Assembly: GCA_002364975.1 (NCBI GenBank)
Contig: DEYT01000043.1
Coordinates: 1 to 17,025 of the forward strand
Origin: Opitutia bacterium UBA3151
GTDB taxonomy: Bacteria > Verrucomicrobiota > Verrucomicrobiia > Opitutales > Seribacteraceae
Direction: 5' to 3'
Length of the DNA: 17,025 bases
Made by a program: the position numbers and the translations under genes. How positions within the stretch are numbered: position 1 is the stretch's first letter; each line of letters opens with the position of its first letter. Of the stretch, positions 1 through 7,225 are shown one piece after another. The notes under the pieces were generated by a model. The model had not been told where the DNA came from. It ran no database searches and was given only the letters and a program-made list of their open reading frames with translations.

Positions 1-668
1 CCAAACTTTAAAATGTAGGAACGAAAAAATCTCCATACTGCTCTGATTGTGCCTTCTCCTGAAAAAGTTTTGCTCCCCTGCTCTTTCTTCATTTGAGCCC
101 AAAGATTCGAGTAATGTTCCATACGCTGTGCTCTGTCATTCCAATCTTGATAACTGTAGTGTTCAAGTAAACCGCTTAATCGAATGCTTGATCCATGCAA
201 GCTTACGGATTCATGAACATCACGATCATCCATCTCCCAAGAGTCGGCACGAAAGATTCTTAAATTCCAGTCAGGAAACCACTCACCATGTCGAATCTTT
301 TTTCCTAGAAAGAAAACCATACGATTAATTTCAAATCCTTGACATTTAATTTCATTGGAGAAAATAGAGTTTAACTCAGAAGCTAATTCAGAAGTAACTA
401 CTTCATCTGCATCCAACCAAAAAATCCAAGGTTGAGTTGCTTCTGAAAACAATATCTTTCTTGATTCCGAAAATCCAACCCACTGTCCAGATATGATTTT
501 GGCCCCGAATTGCTCACAAATCTCAACGCTTTTGTCTGTGCTTCCAGAGTCGTAAACTAAAACTTCTTCAAAAATGGACAAAGGGGATAAGGAATTAATT
601 AAATGATCTTCTTCATTTTTAACCAAGATGCAGACTGAAATAGGTAGTTTTAATTTCTTTTTACTCAT
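1..668 (-). CDS. Glycosyltransferase family 2, WaaE/KdtX-like (partial, 3' end beyond window)
   Basis: A GT-A glycosyltransferase that probably adds a sugar to the lipopolysaccharide core or another envelope glycan at the cytoplasmic face of the inner membrane. From the ATG at 668, 222 residues are visible before the window edge. They begin with the family-2 opening (SVCILVKNEED, about residues 11-21), then YDSGSTDKS (39-47), and the nucleotide-sugar and metal site WLDADE (84-89, the DXD motif). Later features are GEWFPDWNLRIFR (128-140) and RSYILKF at the edge, which is typical of WaaE/KdtX-type beta-1,4-glucosyltransferases of about 250-260 aa, so roughly 30 residues are probably missing. 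The start ATG overlaps the stop of the upstream GT4 gene by 8 nt (ATGAGTAA), so the two are probably translationally coupled. The exact donor and acceptor cannot be read from the sequence. Confidence 0.88.
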   Translation of the reverse strand, partial: MSKKKLKLPISVCILVKNEEDHLINSLSPLSIFEEVLVYDSGSTDKSVEICEQFGAKIISGQWVGFSESRKILFSEATQPWIFWLDADEVVTSELASELNSIFSNEIKCQGFEINRMVFFLGKKIRHGEWFPDWNLRIFRADSWEMDDRDVHESVSLHGSSIRLSGLLEHYSYQDWNDRAQRMEHYSNLWAQMKKEQGSKTFSGEGTIRAVWRFFRSYILKF

Positions 669-1746
669 GGGAATCAAAAATATTCAAGTATGCACCTATT
701 TCCTTTTCCAGAGATAAGTGCTTAACTGAATTTGCAATGATCGATCGATTTCTTGCATCAATAGATTTGATCCAATCTAGTGAGAGCTTGGAGGAAACTA
801 ATTGTGGGGAACTGACCACAAGGCCATTTTTCGAGTTTACGCATTCGTTTGCTCCATTTGCTGCAGTGGTAAGAATAGGGCATCCGCAAGCGATAGCTTC
901 TAAGGAGCTGTTTGAGAATGGATCATATATTGTGGGTAAAATAAATAAATCTGCCATTTGATACCATGGACTGGTGTCTTCAACTGAACCGTAGAAAGTG
1001 ACTTGATCTGAAACACCAAGGGAATCTATCGTTTTCGTGTAGATTGCAGGGTTACCTTTACCGATTACCCAAAGATGGCAAGGAGTCGCAGAATCAATTT
1101 CTTTTAACAATTTCAAGCAATGATAAAGGCCTTTTCGTTTCCAACCATTGGCACAAAACAACAAATTGATACCGGAGTCACTTAGGCCATATTCTATTTT
1201 CATTGCCTTCTTTTTTTCTTCATCAACATGAAAATATCGGTCTGAAGAATAGCCATTATGTATAACCTTCAGTTTACTTGGACTAATTTGGTATTCGGAT
1301 TGCACTTCGTCCGCAACCAGCTTTGAATTAGACACAACAAATTTAGATTTCTGAATAGATTGATGCTCAAGAATCGGGGTGATAAGATGGTTAAGATTAG
1401 ATTTTTCTTTTAGCCAACTTATTTTTTTTCTTCTTAACCAACATCGATGCACCCCATCACCCATTCTGAAAACATTTCCATGAACTCCCCGAGACATACT
1501 AAAAACAAGGGAATCTTTTCTACTGGATAAGAATTTATTGACTGAAAAAGCAAAAGATAGTGCTTTGAACCAACCTGGTCCTGAGTTACCAGTAATTCTA
1601 GTGCCCTCAAGTTCAGAACCCGCGTAAACGAGCGAAGTATTATAAAACTTACTAAAAGATTCTTCATAGCGCTTGGCAACATTTTCAGCACCACCGAAAC
1701 CATCAAACTCTTTCCTTACGATGTAGAGTTTCTTTTGCTTTGGCAT
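661..1746 (-). CDS. Glycosyltransferase family 4, WaaG-like
   Basis: A GT-B glycosyltransferase of about 361 aa, most like LPS-core alpha-glucosyltransferases of the WaaG type. The N-terminal half has the glycine-rich acceptor-side loop (FDGFGGAEN, residues 14-22) and the RMGDGVHRCW region (94-103). The C-terminal donor domain has the strand and loop CANGWKRKGL (198-207, with the Arg/Lys that contacts diphosphate), VIGKGNP (227-233), and the EX7E-type motif as YDPFSNSSLEA (274-284). There Asp275 replaces the first Glu, a variant seen in other GT4 enzymes. I chose the ATG at 1746. An in-frame GTG at 1803 would add 19 residues but would overlap the divergent gene, and homology only begins after residue 1 of the shorter form. 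No Shine-Dalgarno sequence is visible. It overlaps the downstream GT2 gene, suggesting a two-gene envelope-glycan operon. Confidence 0.88.
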   Translation of the reverse strand: MPKQKKLYIVRKEFDGFGGAENVAKRYEESFSKFYNTSLVYAGSELEGTRITGNSGPGWFKALSFAFSVNKFLSSRKDSLVFSMSRGVHGNVFRMGDGVHRCWLRRKKISWLKEKSNLNHLITPILEHQSIQKSKFVVSNSKLVADEVQSEYQISPSKLKVIHNGYSSDRYFHVDEEKKKAMKIEYGLSDSGINLLFCANGWKRKGLYHCLKLLKEIDSATPCHLWVIGKGNPAIYTKTIDSLGVSDQVTFYGSVEDTSPWYQMADLFILPTIYDPFSNSSLEAIACGCPILTTAANGANECVNSKNGLVVSSPQLVSSKLSLDWIKSIDARNRSIIANSVKHLSLEKEIGAYLNIFDSHE

Positions 1747-1764
1747 AAATGCGATTGAGTATTT

Positions 1765-1776
1765 TATAGATCTATA
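1765..1776. promoter_or_regulatory. Perfect 12-bp palindrome at the divergent start region
   Basis: TATAGATCTATA is a perfect palindrome lying directly against the ATG of the HTH-metallo-hydrolase gene (1777) and 18 bp before the start of the divergent GT4 gene. The gap between the two starts is only 30 bp, so promoter elements for both genes must overlap coding sequence or this palindrome. A TATAAT hexamer (1773-1778) runs into the ATG. It could be an operator for the HTH domain encoded next to it, or only an AT-rich -10 coincidence. The palindrome is seen directly; its function is inference. Confidence 0.35.
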
Positions 1777-2595
1777 ATGAAAATAGAACTGGAAGATTTC
1801 CACGAGGATATTATCGGCAAAGCCATGCGTGGTCTGGGGGTTGGGAAAAGCGAGATGGCAATGCGGACTGGCTCTGAAAGATCTGATATTGAAGCGATTT
1901 TATCCGGTGGAGTAAACGAAAGCTTAATTTGCTTAATGGCGGATGAGCTGAATTTAGATAAAGATAAACTGCTTCGTTCGGCACGCAAGGAGTGGTGCCC
2001 TGCACTAATTAAAGTAAAAGCCTTAAAGCAATTCAATCTTCCCTTTGGAGGGATGCATGTAAACGCGTACTTAGTATGGGATGAATTCACCAGAAAAGCA
2101 TGGATATTTGATACGGGACCGGCAGCTGACCCGATAAATGAATTTATAGAAATGAAAAATTTAGAGATTGATGCCATCTTTCTTACCCACACGCACCATG
2201 ACCATATCGCATGCTTGGATGATTTGAAGCAAAAAACCAGAAATCCACCCGTTTTCGTTCACAAATTAGAAGCCTTGGTGAACTGTAACTCAATTACGGA
2301 GGGTTTTAAGCATAGTTGTGATTCACTATCGCTAGAAGCGGTCCATACGCACGGTCATTCTATCGGAGGAACAACTTTTTTGCTTCAGAGAAAAAATGAA
2401 AATATTGCATTTGTTGGGGATGCAATTTTTGCTGGTTCTATGGGAGGAGGAATGATTTCGTACAAAGGTGCTTTAAGGACAAATCGAGAGAAGATCATGA
2501 CCTTGCCCGAGGAAGTAATATTGTGTCCGGGACATGGCCCTATATCGACCATTGAGCAGGAAAAGAAAAATAACCCGTTTTTCCCCGAACATTGA
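1777..2595 (+). CDS. XRE-like HTH fused to metallo-beta-lactamase-fold hydrolase (glyoxalase II type)
   Basis: The protein has 272 aa and two parts. Residues about 10-72 look like an XRE-family helix-turn-helix (R-x-LGVGKSEMAMRTG, IEAILSG, LMADELNLDKDKLL). Residues about 85-270 are a metallo-beta-lactamase-fold hydrolase. Its metal ligands are visible: H138, H140, D142 and H143 in THTHHDH, H194 in THGHS, D215 in FVGDAIFAG, and H253 in CPGHGP. This is the complete binuclear zinc/iron set of hydroxyacylglutathione-hydrolase-like enzymes, so the enzyme is probably active on a thioester or other small ester; the substrate is unknown. No Shine-Dalgarno sequence precedes the ATG. It is divergent from the glycosyltransferases and convergent with exbD, with a 4-nt gap and no terminator visible between them. 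Hydrolase identity is secure; a DNA-binding role for the N-terminus is inferred from pattern only. Confidence 0.9.
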   Translation: MKIELEDFHEDIIGKAMRGLGVGKSEMAMRTGSERSDIEAILSGGVNESLICLMADELNLDKDKLLRSARKEWCPALIKVKALKQFNLPFGGMHVNAYLVWDEFTRKAWIFDTGPAADPINEFIEMKNLEIDAIFLTHTHHDHIACLDDLKQKTRNPPVFVHKLEALVNCNSITEGFKHSCDSLSLEAVHTHGHSIGGTTFLLQRKNENIAFVGDAIFAGSMGGGMISYKGALRTNREKIMTLPEEVILCPGHGPISTIEQEKKNNPFFPEH

Positions 2596-2599
2596 TCAT

Positions 2600-2983
2600 T
2601 TACCTGGATTGAAGTCGGAAATTATCCAATCCTGATTCGCGACACAAATCCACGACTTCGGTAATAAATTTCAAGGGTGAATCTTCATCTGCTGCGATCA
2701 AGACCTGAACATCAGGAGATGTTTTAGCGACCTCGATCATGACAGTACTAATTTCATCCTTGTGGGATTCATTCCCGTTTAATCCGAAATTCCCATCTTT
2801 ACTCACTGTAATCACAAGCTGTCCTTTAATTAAGTTCGAACCTGCGGTGTCAATTTGGGGCAACTTTACATTTAATGCACGCAAGTCTTGAAATTGCATG
2901 GTTACGAGGAAAAAGATAATTAAGACCATTAATACATCCACGAGCGGAACTACATCGATCCTAGGTGTACGGGTTCGTTTCAT
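2600..2983 (-). CDS. exbD: ExbD/TolR-family biopolymer transport protein
   Basis: A 127-aa inner-membrane protein that pairs with ExbB to convert proton-motive force into mechanical work, typically driving TonB or Tol-like partners. A short basic cytoplasmic start (MKRTRTPRID) is followed by a single transmembrane helix at about residues 11-29 (VVPLVDVLMVLIIFFLVTM). It carries the essential proton-relay Asp at position 16, equivalent to the conserved Asp in the ExbD/TolR/MotB helix. The rest is the periplasmic domain (LNVKLPQID... VLIAADEDSP... VVDLCRESGLDNFRL) with the usual ExbD pattern. The length is a little short but within the family range. It starts 3 nt after exbB and ends 4 nt from the convergent hydrolase gene. 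No tonB or tonB-dependent receptor gene is in the window, so the partner is unknown. Confidence 0.93.
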   Translation of the reverse strand: MKRTRTPRIDVVPLVDVLMVLIIFFLVTMQFQDLRALNVKLPQIDTAGSNLIKGQLVITVSKDGNFGLNGNESHKDEISTVMIEVAKTSPDVQVLIAADEDSPLKFITEVVDLCRESGLDNFRLQSR

Positions 2984-2986
2984 GTA

Positions 2987-3937
2987 TTAATGAATGACAT
3001 TATCTTGCTGGGGGTGAATGGCATCATTAATTCTGGCAGTGACCCAATTCAAAGAAACGGTTCTATTGTCTATTAATCTACAAAGGTAGGAGTGCCCGAT
3101 CAAGGTAGGTATTGCAATTGCTAGACCTAGAATTGTAGTAAATAAAGCAAGCCCAATTCCTTCGGACAATGCATCTTTTCCTTCTGCTAGACTAGGCATT
3201 ACCGAGAAAACCTGAACCAAACCTGTAACGGTCCCGAGCAAGCCAATCAAGGGGGCACCAGCAACTACAACCTCGAGGACATAGAGACCTCTCTCTAAGG
3301 CAGATACTTCAAGTTTCGCATAAGACCTTAAGGATTCGGGAGATGGTTTTTCATGAACCGCCACCCAAACAATTCTTTCGGCTGCTGAATATTGTTTCCA
3401 TTTTTTATTTGGAAATTCACCGGACCTCAGTGCTTTTTCGACTTTTCGTGGGAAAGTTAGGCTTCTTCTGAGAGAAAAGAGTCTCTCAACTAGAACAAAA
3501 ACAGCGAGTAAAAAACAGGCACCGAGAGGGTAGATAAAAATACCTGCATCATGGATCGTGAGAGGTGGTTTGAGGGAAAAGAAAATTCTCTCAATTCTTA
3601 CCTCTACATTTTGTTTGCTGACAAGTAGGAGGTTTTTATTTTGAATTACATTATTGGAAGAGTTTTTGTCTTCGATAAATTGAGTTGAGTTCGTTAATTC
3701 ATAAACAGAAAACTTACTTTCTAAGCAGGAATATACACCTGAAAGTTTAAGATCATTGGAACGAGGTAATAAAATACCAAGTTCGGACTCAGCAGGCAAT
3801 GATATTACCTTTAAGTCATTTGCCTCCAGAGATTTAAGGAATAACTCTGTAGATAAGTAATCTTTTTTGTCGAGTGAAATAAATCCGGTCGTAAAAAGAA
3901 AAAGGAAAGCAAGGAAAACCAAATGGATTTTACGCAC
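2987..3937 (-). CDS. exbB: ExbB/TolQ/MotA-family proton channel with periplasmic N-terminal extension
   Basis: The proton-channel subunit of an ExbB-ExbD complex, 316 aa. The family core is clear: a transmembrane helix at about 133-152, a cytoplasmic loop (about 153-220), a helix at about 222-247 with the signature PLIGLLGTVTGLVQVF, and a third helix at about 259-281 (GIGLALFTTILGLAIAIPTL). Before this core are a hydrophobic segment at residues 5-20 that looks like a signal peptide and about 110 mainly polar residues, predicted to be periplasmic. Such an extension is absent from the short E. coli-type ExbB but is found in some longer ExbB homologues. The start is GTG at 3937, chosen because the signal peptide begins there. 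It follows leuD by 11 nt and is followed by exbD after 3 nt, so all four genes are probably co-transcribed. Confidence 0.9.
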   Translation of the reverse strand: MRKIHLVFLAFLFLFTTGFISLDKKDYLSTELFLKSLEANDLKVISLPAESELGILLPRSNDLKLSGVYSCLESKFSVYELTNSTQFIEDKNSSNNVIQNKNLLLVSKQNVEVRIERIFFSLKPPLTIHDAGIFIYPLGACFLLAVFVLVERLFSLRRSLTFPRKVEKALRSGEFPNKKWKQYSAAERIVWVAVHEKPSPESLRSYAKLEVSALERGLYVLEVVVAGAPLIGLLGTVTGLVQVFSVMPSLAEGKDALSEGIGLALFTTILGLAIAIPTLIGHSYLCRLIDNRTVSLNWVTARINDAIHPQQDNVIH

Positions 3938-3948
3938 GATTCAGGAAA

Positions 3949-4545
3949 TCAGGTGTAATTTAAAGTTCTAGAAACCCTTTCGATCTCACTATTTGCCTCA
4001 ATGAGTTCATCCAATGGATCCCACATACCACGAATTAGAGAGTCTCGTGCTCCTTCATTTAAGGTAAACGGAAAAACTAAATTTTCGGATCGTAATTTGC
4101 ACTCTATCAGATCAATTTTAAGCACTGCATCAGGATTGCCTATAACCAAGTCAGAAAGCTTCTTACGGTTTGCTTCATTCATGGAGAGGCATGGCATACC
4201 TAGATTAATTGAGTTGCCAAAAAAAATTTCGGCAAAATTTCCAGCTATAATTGCACGAAAACCAGCACGATAAATGGATTGAGGCGCATGTTCACGTGAG
4301 CTACCACAACCAAAATTTGCTCCAGATATGATAATAGATGCATTTTGGTAGGCGGGATCATTCAGTGAATGAACCTTTGGTTTTCCATCCTCATCAAAGC
4401 GAACATCATGAAAAAGATATTCTCCCAATCCATCAAATGTCACACACTTCATGAACCGTGCAGGTATAATTCGATCGGTATCAATGTCGTCCCCTAGTAC
4501 ACAAATTCCTTTACCAGTAACTTCAGTAATCTTCGCAAGCGCCAT
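3949..4545 (-). CDS. leuD: 3-isopropylmalate dehydratase small subunit
   Basis: The swivel-domain subunit of isopropylmalate isomerase, which works with LeuC to convert 2-isopropylmalate to 3-isopropylmalate in cytoplasmic leucine biosynthesis. It has 198 aa, the normal length for the bacterial LeuD type. Diagnostic motifs are DDIDTDRIIPARF (19-31), GANFGCGSSREHAP (75-88, the substrate-binding loop), and AIIAGNFAEIFFGNSINLGMP (98-118, interrupted here only by citation length). It follows leuC by 12 nt and precedes exbB by 11 nt. The ATG at 4545 gives the usual short N-terminus. Only a weak purine tract (AGAG) is seen upstream. Confidence 0.97.
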   Translation of the reverse strand: MALAKITEVTGKGICVLGDDIDTDRIIPARFMKCVTFDGLGEYLFHDVRFDEDGKPKVHSLNDPAYQNASIIISGANFGCGSSREHAPQSIYRAGFRAIIAGNFAEIFFGNSINLGMPCLSMNEANRKKLSDLVIGNPDAVLKIDLIECKLRSENLVFPFTLNEGARDSLIRGMWDPLDELIEANSEIERVSRTLNYT

Positions 4546-4557
4546 ATAATTTAATCT

Positions 4558-5967
4558 CTAGGAGTTGAAAATTTGTCTTGAATCTGTAACTACACCACAA
4601 ATTGCTGCAGCCGCAACCATGGTTGGACTCATCAGCATTGTTCGACCTGTAGGGCTTCCCTGTCTACCCTTGAAATTTCGATTGCTGGAACTGGCGCAAA
4701 GCTGATCGCCGATTAATTTGTCAGGGTTCATTGCTAAGCACATGGAACACCCTGCATTTCTCCATTCAAAACCAGCTTCAATAAAAACCTTATCAAGTCC
4801 TCTTTGTTGGGCTAATTTACTCACTATTTGAGAACCTGGAACTACTATTGCTTTCACACCTTCCTTGACTTTTTTACCATGAATTCGGGATGCGACCTCT
4901 TCTAAGTCTGACAATCTCCCATTTGTGCAAGATCCAATAAATGCGACATCAATGGGTATACCCTTGATGGGTGTTCCACCTTCCAACTGCATATACTCAA
5001 GGGCTTCACGGACACTTTCTTGATCCGATGGGTTAACCTCGCTCACGGAGGGGATACTTTCATCGATTGATACAGCTTGTGCCGGATTGATTCCCCATGT
5101 TACCGTAGGAGATATTTCGCCGGCATCAATCGATACCACATCATCATAAGAACAACCCTCATCTGAGGCAAAGTCTCTCCATACTTGAACAGAAGAATCC
5201 CAGTCTTTATCTTCAGGGGCATAAGGTCGGCCTTTTAAATAATCGAAAGTCTTTTCATCTGGATTCACATACCCTACCCGAGCTCCACCTTCAATGGACA
5301 TATTGCAAGCAGTCATTCTTTCCTCCATAGAAAATCCATCAAACACAGTCCCGCCATATTCATACGCAAAGCCAGTGCCACCATTAACCCCAAGTTTACG
5401 AATAATATGAAGAATAACATCTTTAGCATAGACCCCAGGTTCAAGTTTGCCATTCACTTCGATTCGTCTTACTTTAAGAGGATTAAGAGCCATGGTTTGG
5501 GTTGCGAGTAGGTCTCGGACTTGACTGGTCCCTACCCCGAAAGCAATGGCACCAAAAGCACCATGGGTAGAGGTATGGGAATCACCACAGGCAATGGTCA
5601 TTCCAGGTTGAGTTAATCCTTGTTCGGGGCCGACAACATGTACAATTCCTTGCATTCCAGACCCAACATCAAAAAAAGTTATTCCAGTCTCATCACAGTT
5701 TTTTCGTAATTCCTTAATCATCGCATCCGCTAGCGAGTCTGAATAAGGTTCGCTAGACTCATTCGTTGGAACAATATGGTCAACCGTAGCAAAAGTCCTT
5801 TCGGGATAGCGAACCGATAGGTTTTTCTCACGAAGCATACCAAAGGCTTGCGGACTGGTAACTTCATGAATTAAGTGTCGCCCGACAAATAACTGTGTTT
5901 GTTCGTTTGAAAGAGTACCAACAGTATGAGCCTCCCATACTTTCTGAAATAGATTTTTTGAACTCAT
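4558..5967 (-). CDS. leuC: 3-isopropylmalate dehydratase large subunit
   Basis: The aconitase-family catalytic subunit of isopropylmalate isomerase, carrying a [4Fe-4S] cluster. It has 469 aa, nearly the same as E. coli LeuC (466). The three cluster-ligand cysteines are present: C347 in GSCTNGR (346-351), and C407 and C410 in AGCSMCLAMN (406-414). Other signatures are ACGDSHTSTHGAFGAIAFGVGT (126-147, in part) and GRQGSPTGRTMLMSP (434-448). It is paired with leuD downstream. The nearest upstream gene, the FliT-like gene, ends 61 nt away, so leuC is either read through from the flagellar genes or has its own short promoter in that gap. The ATG at 5967 lacks a Shine-Dalgarno sequence. Confidence 0.98.
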   Translation of the reverse strand: MSSKNLFQKVWEAHTVGTLSNEQTQLFVGRHLIHEVTSPQAFGMLREKNLSVRYPERTFATVDHIVPTNESSEPYSDSLADAMIKELRKNCDETGITFFDVGSGMQGIVHVVGPEQGLTQPGMTIACGDSHTSTHGAFGAIAFGVGTSQVRDLLATQTMALNPLKVRRIEVNGKLEPGVYAKDVILHIIRKLGVNGGTGFAYEYGGTVFDGFSMEERMTACNMSIEGGARVGYVNPDEKTFDYLKGRPYAPEDKDWDSSVQVWRDFASDEGCSYDDVVSIDAGEISPTVTWGINPAQAVSIDESIPSVSEVNPSDQESVREALEYMQLEGGTPIKGIPIDVAFIGSCTNGRLSDLEEVASRIHGKKVKEGVKAIVVPGSQIVSKLAQQRGLDKVFIEAGFEWRNAGCSMCLAMNPDKLIGDQLCASSSNRNFKGRQGSPTGRTMLMSPTMVAAAAICGVVTDSRQIFNS

Positions 5968-5977
5968 GTAAGGATTA

Positions 5978-6005
5978 ACTATATACTTCGCATTCAGACC
6001 TGCAA
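5978..6005 (-). promoter_or_regulatory. Possible sigma-70-type promoter for leuCD-exbBD
   Basis: In the 61-nt gap before leuC, the minus strand has TTGCAG (6000-6005), a 16-bp spacer and TATAGT (5978-5983). The -10 matches 5 of 6 consensus bases, the -35 only 3 of 6. Transcription would begin just a few bases before the leuC ATG, giving a nearly leaderless mRNA, which would fit the missing Shine-Dalgarno sequence. This is a weak motif match and may be chance. Confidence 0.25.
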
Positions 6006-6028
6006 GTTCAATGCCCCTGTGTAGGTAA

Positions 6029-6391
6029 TTATCGATCAGGATTTAAGTATGTTTTTCTTAATCGACGGTCACTGGAAGAGAGTTTTTCATCTAAGCCTTT
6101 TTCCTTTCTGGATCGCTCGTCAAAAAACCTTTTGAACGAAGCAGCATTTCTCCGTTGTAATTCAAGCACTCGATCCATTTGAGAACTAATCGTTGCATCA
6201 TTTTGGAAATTATTCGGAAGATGTTCCTTGGATGAAATCAAAATTTCTAGAGATTGATCTTTTTTCTCAAGAATTTCTTCGATTGTATCTAAATGTTTGG
6301 CAGCGATCGCCTGGGTCTCGGCATGCAACAAATTTTCGTGCGTATCCAACGCAACCTTAAAGAGTTCAAAAAGATTTCCCTGGGTAGCCAA
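6029..6391 (-). CDS. FliT/FlgN-type flagellar export chaperone (putative)
   Basis: A 120-aa, highly charged and almost wholly helical protein with no signal peptide or membrane segment. Heptad-like hydrophobic spacing (LFELFKVALDTHENLLHAE, then IEEILEKKDQSLEILI) is typical of the FlgN/FliT chaperone fold. It lies 10 nt after fliS in the order fliD ... fliS - this gene, which matches the common fliD-fliS-fliT arrangement, so its likely job is to keep FliD or other late export substrates soluble and targeted to the secretion gate. The start is TTG at 6391, because no ATG occurs until well inside the protein. No Shine-Dalgarno sequence is seen. FliT assignment rests mostly on size, helicity and position; FlgN or an unrelated coiled-coil protein remain possible. 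Confidence 0.6.
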   Translation of the reverse strand: MATQGNLFELFKVALDTHENLLHAETQAIAAKHLDTIEEILEKKDQSLEILISSKEHLPNNFQNDATISSQMDRVLELQRRNAASFKRFFDERSRKEKGLDEKLSSSDRRLRKTYLNPDR

Positions 6392-6401
6392 AATTAGCTA
6401 A

Positions 6402-6842
6402 TCAGGCTTGCAGGGATATAGAACCGGACTGCTGATCCCCGGATGCACGACCGTCGGGGTTCTGAGTAAGCATTTCTGCCCATGCCTCTCGTAATTCTGA
6501 AATTACTTTGTCCGCTTCATCAATAGGTTCTACTTTTTTCTGTAAATTGGCTTGCTGGAGTTGATGCAAAACATAATCGTAAAGCCTGTAAAGCGTGCCA
6601 GGGAGTTCACCAGGAACCGACATATCAAGGGAAGACTGGAGCTCGGTGACAATATTTTGAGCTTTGATGAGATTATTATTTATCATCTCATTTTTCTTGG
6701 TCAGATCTTCTTCTTCAAAGCCTCGTCTTGCTGTGGCTGAGAATTTAAGGTAGCCATCGAAAAGCATAAGTACAAGCTTGCCAGGAGTCGCTGTCTGTAC
6801 GGACTGAGCCTTATAAGACTTTGCTATTTTATCGTACTGCAC
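6402..6842 (-). CDS. fliS: Flagellar export chaperone FliS
   Basis: A cytoplasmic chaperone that binds the C-terminal D0 segment of flagellin, preventing premature polymerization before export. It has 146 aa. The FliS pattern is clear: Y-x(3)-A (residues 3-7), QTATPGKLVLMLFDGYLKF (16-34), the central helix with NNNLIKAQNIVTELQSSLD (55-73), LYRLYDYVLHQLQQAN (83-98), and the EADKVISELREAWAEML helix. The C-terminal tail (NPDGRASGDQQSG) is polar and unstructured. The start is GTG at 6842, the only start codon that gives the full N-terminal helix. It lies 30 nt after the FlgM-like gene and 10 nt before the FliT-like gene, within the filament and cap cluster. Confidence 0.95.
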   Translation of the reverse strand: MQYDKIAKSYKAQSVQTATPGKLVLMLFDGYLKFSATARRGFEEEDLTKKNEMINNNLIKAQNIVTELQSSLDMSVPGELPGTLYRLYDYVLHQLQQANLQKKVEPIDEADKVISELREAWAEMLTQNPDGRASGDQQSGSISLQA

Positions 6843-6872
6843 AGGGATTAAAAATGTGAAATGACTCGTAGG

Positions 6873-7169
6873 TCAAATGCCTTCAACGTCAATTAATTTG
6901 TCAGCAAGAGCCTCGATGGCTTGATCATTTAACCAGTCGGGATCGTCCAAGAGTGCTTGAGCACGAGCAATTGCATCCGTACGAATTTCAGATTGAGCGT
7001 CATTAGCCTTTTTACTTATCTTTGACAGGTCAGTCAAAGAAACATTGGATTCTGAAGCTTCGTTAGAAGAAGTCTTGACCTGAGACGCGGTGCTCAAAGA
7101 ATTAACAACCTTAGCTTCACTAAGATTTATTCTGCTAGGGGTTTGATCGTATCCTTGAATTGAATCCAT
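6873..7169 (-). CDS. flgM: FlgM-like anti-sigma-28 factor (putative)
   Basis: A 98-aa polar protein matching the FlgM layout in length and order. It has an unstructured Ser/Thr/Asn-rich N-terminal half (1-45), then VSLTDLSKI (43-51), which corresponds to the V-x-LS motif of FlgM. A helical C-terminal half (61-94: IRTDAIARAQALL, then DQAIEALADKLID) corresponds to the sigma-28-binding helices (R-x(2)-I/V, then IA-x-K-L/I). In known systems FlgM holds FliA (sigma-28) inactive until the hook is complete and FlgM is exported. The context supports this: the gene sits between fliD and fliS, and a sigma-28-type promoter precedes flagellin at 14402-14428. The ATG at 7169 has no Shine-Dalgarno sequence. 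The call is a pattern-and-context assignment and the sequence is divergent. Confidence 0.65.
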   Translation of the reverse strand: MDSIQGYDQTPSRINLSEAKVVNSLSTASQVKTSSNEASESNVSLTDLSKISKKANDAQSEIRTDAIARAQALLDDPDWLNDQAIEALADKLIDVEGI

Positions 7170-7225
7170 AAATGATAATAAAGCTAAATATGTGCCAGAA
7201 TGTGGGTTTGTGCAACTAAATAAGT

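Noticed and set aside
47..328. Plus-strand open frame of 93 codons
   Set aside because: It lies entirely opposite the partial GT2 gene, whose motifs are unmistakable; no ribosome site and no recognisable protein features.
1747..1803. Longer GT4 start at GTG 1803
   Set aside because: The extra 19 residues overlap the divergent hydrolase gene and do not fit the family N-terminus, which begins at the ATG at 1746.
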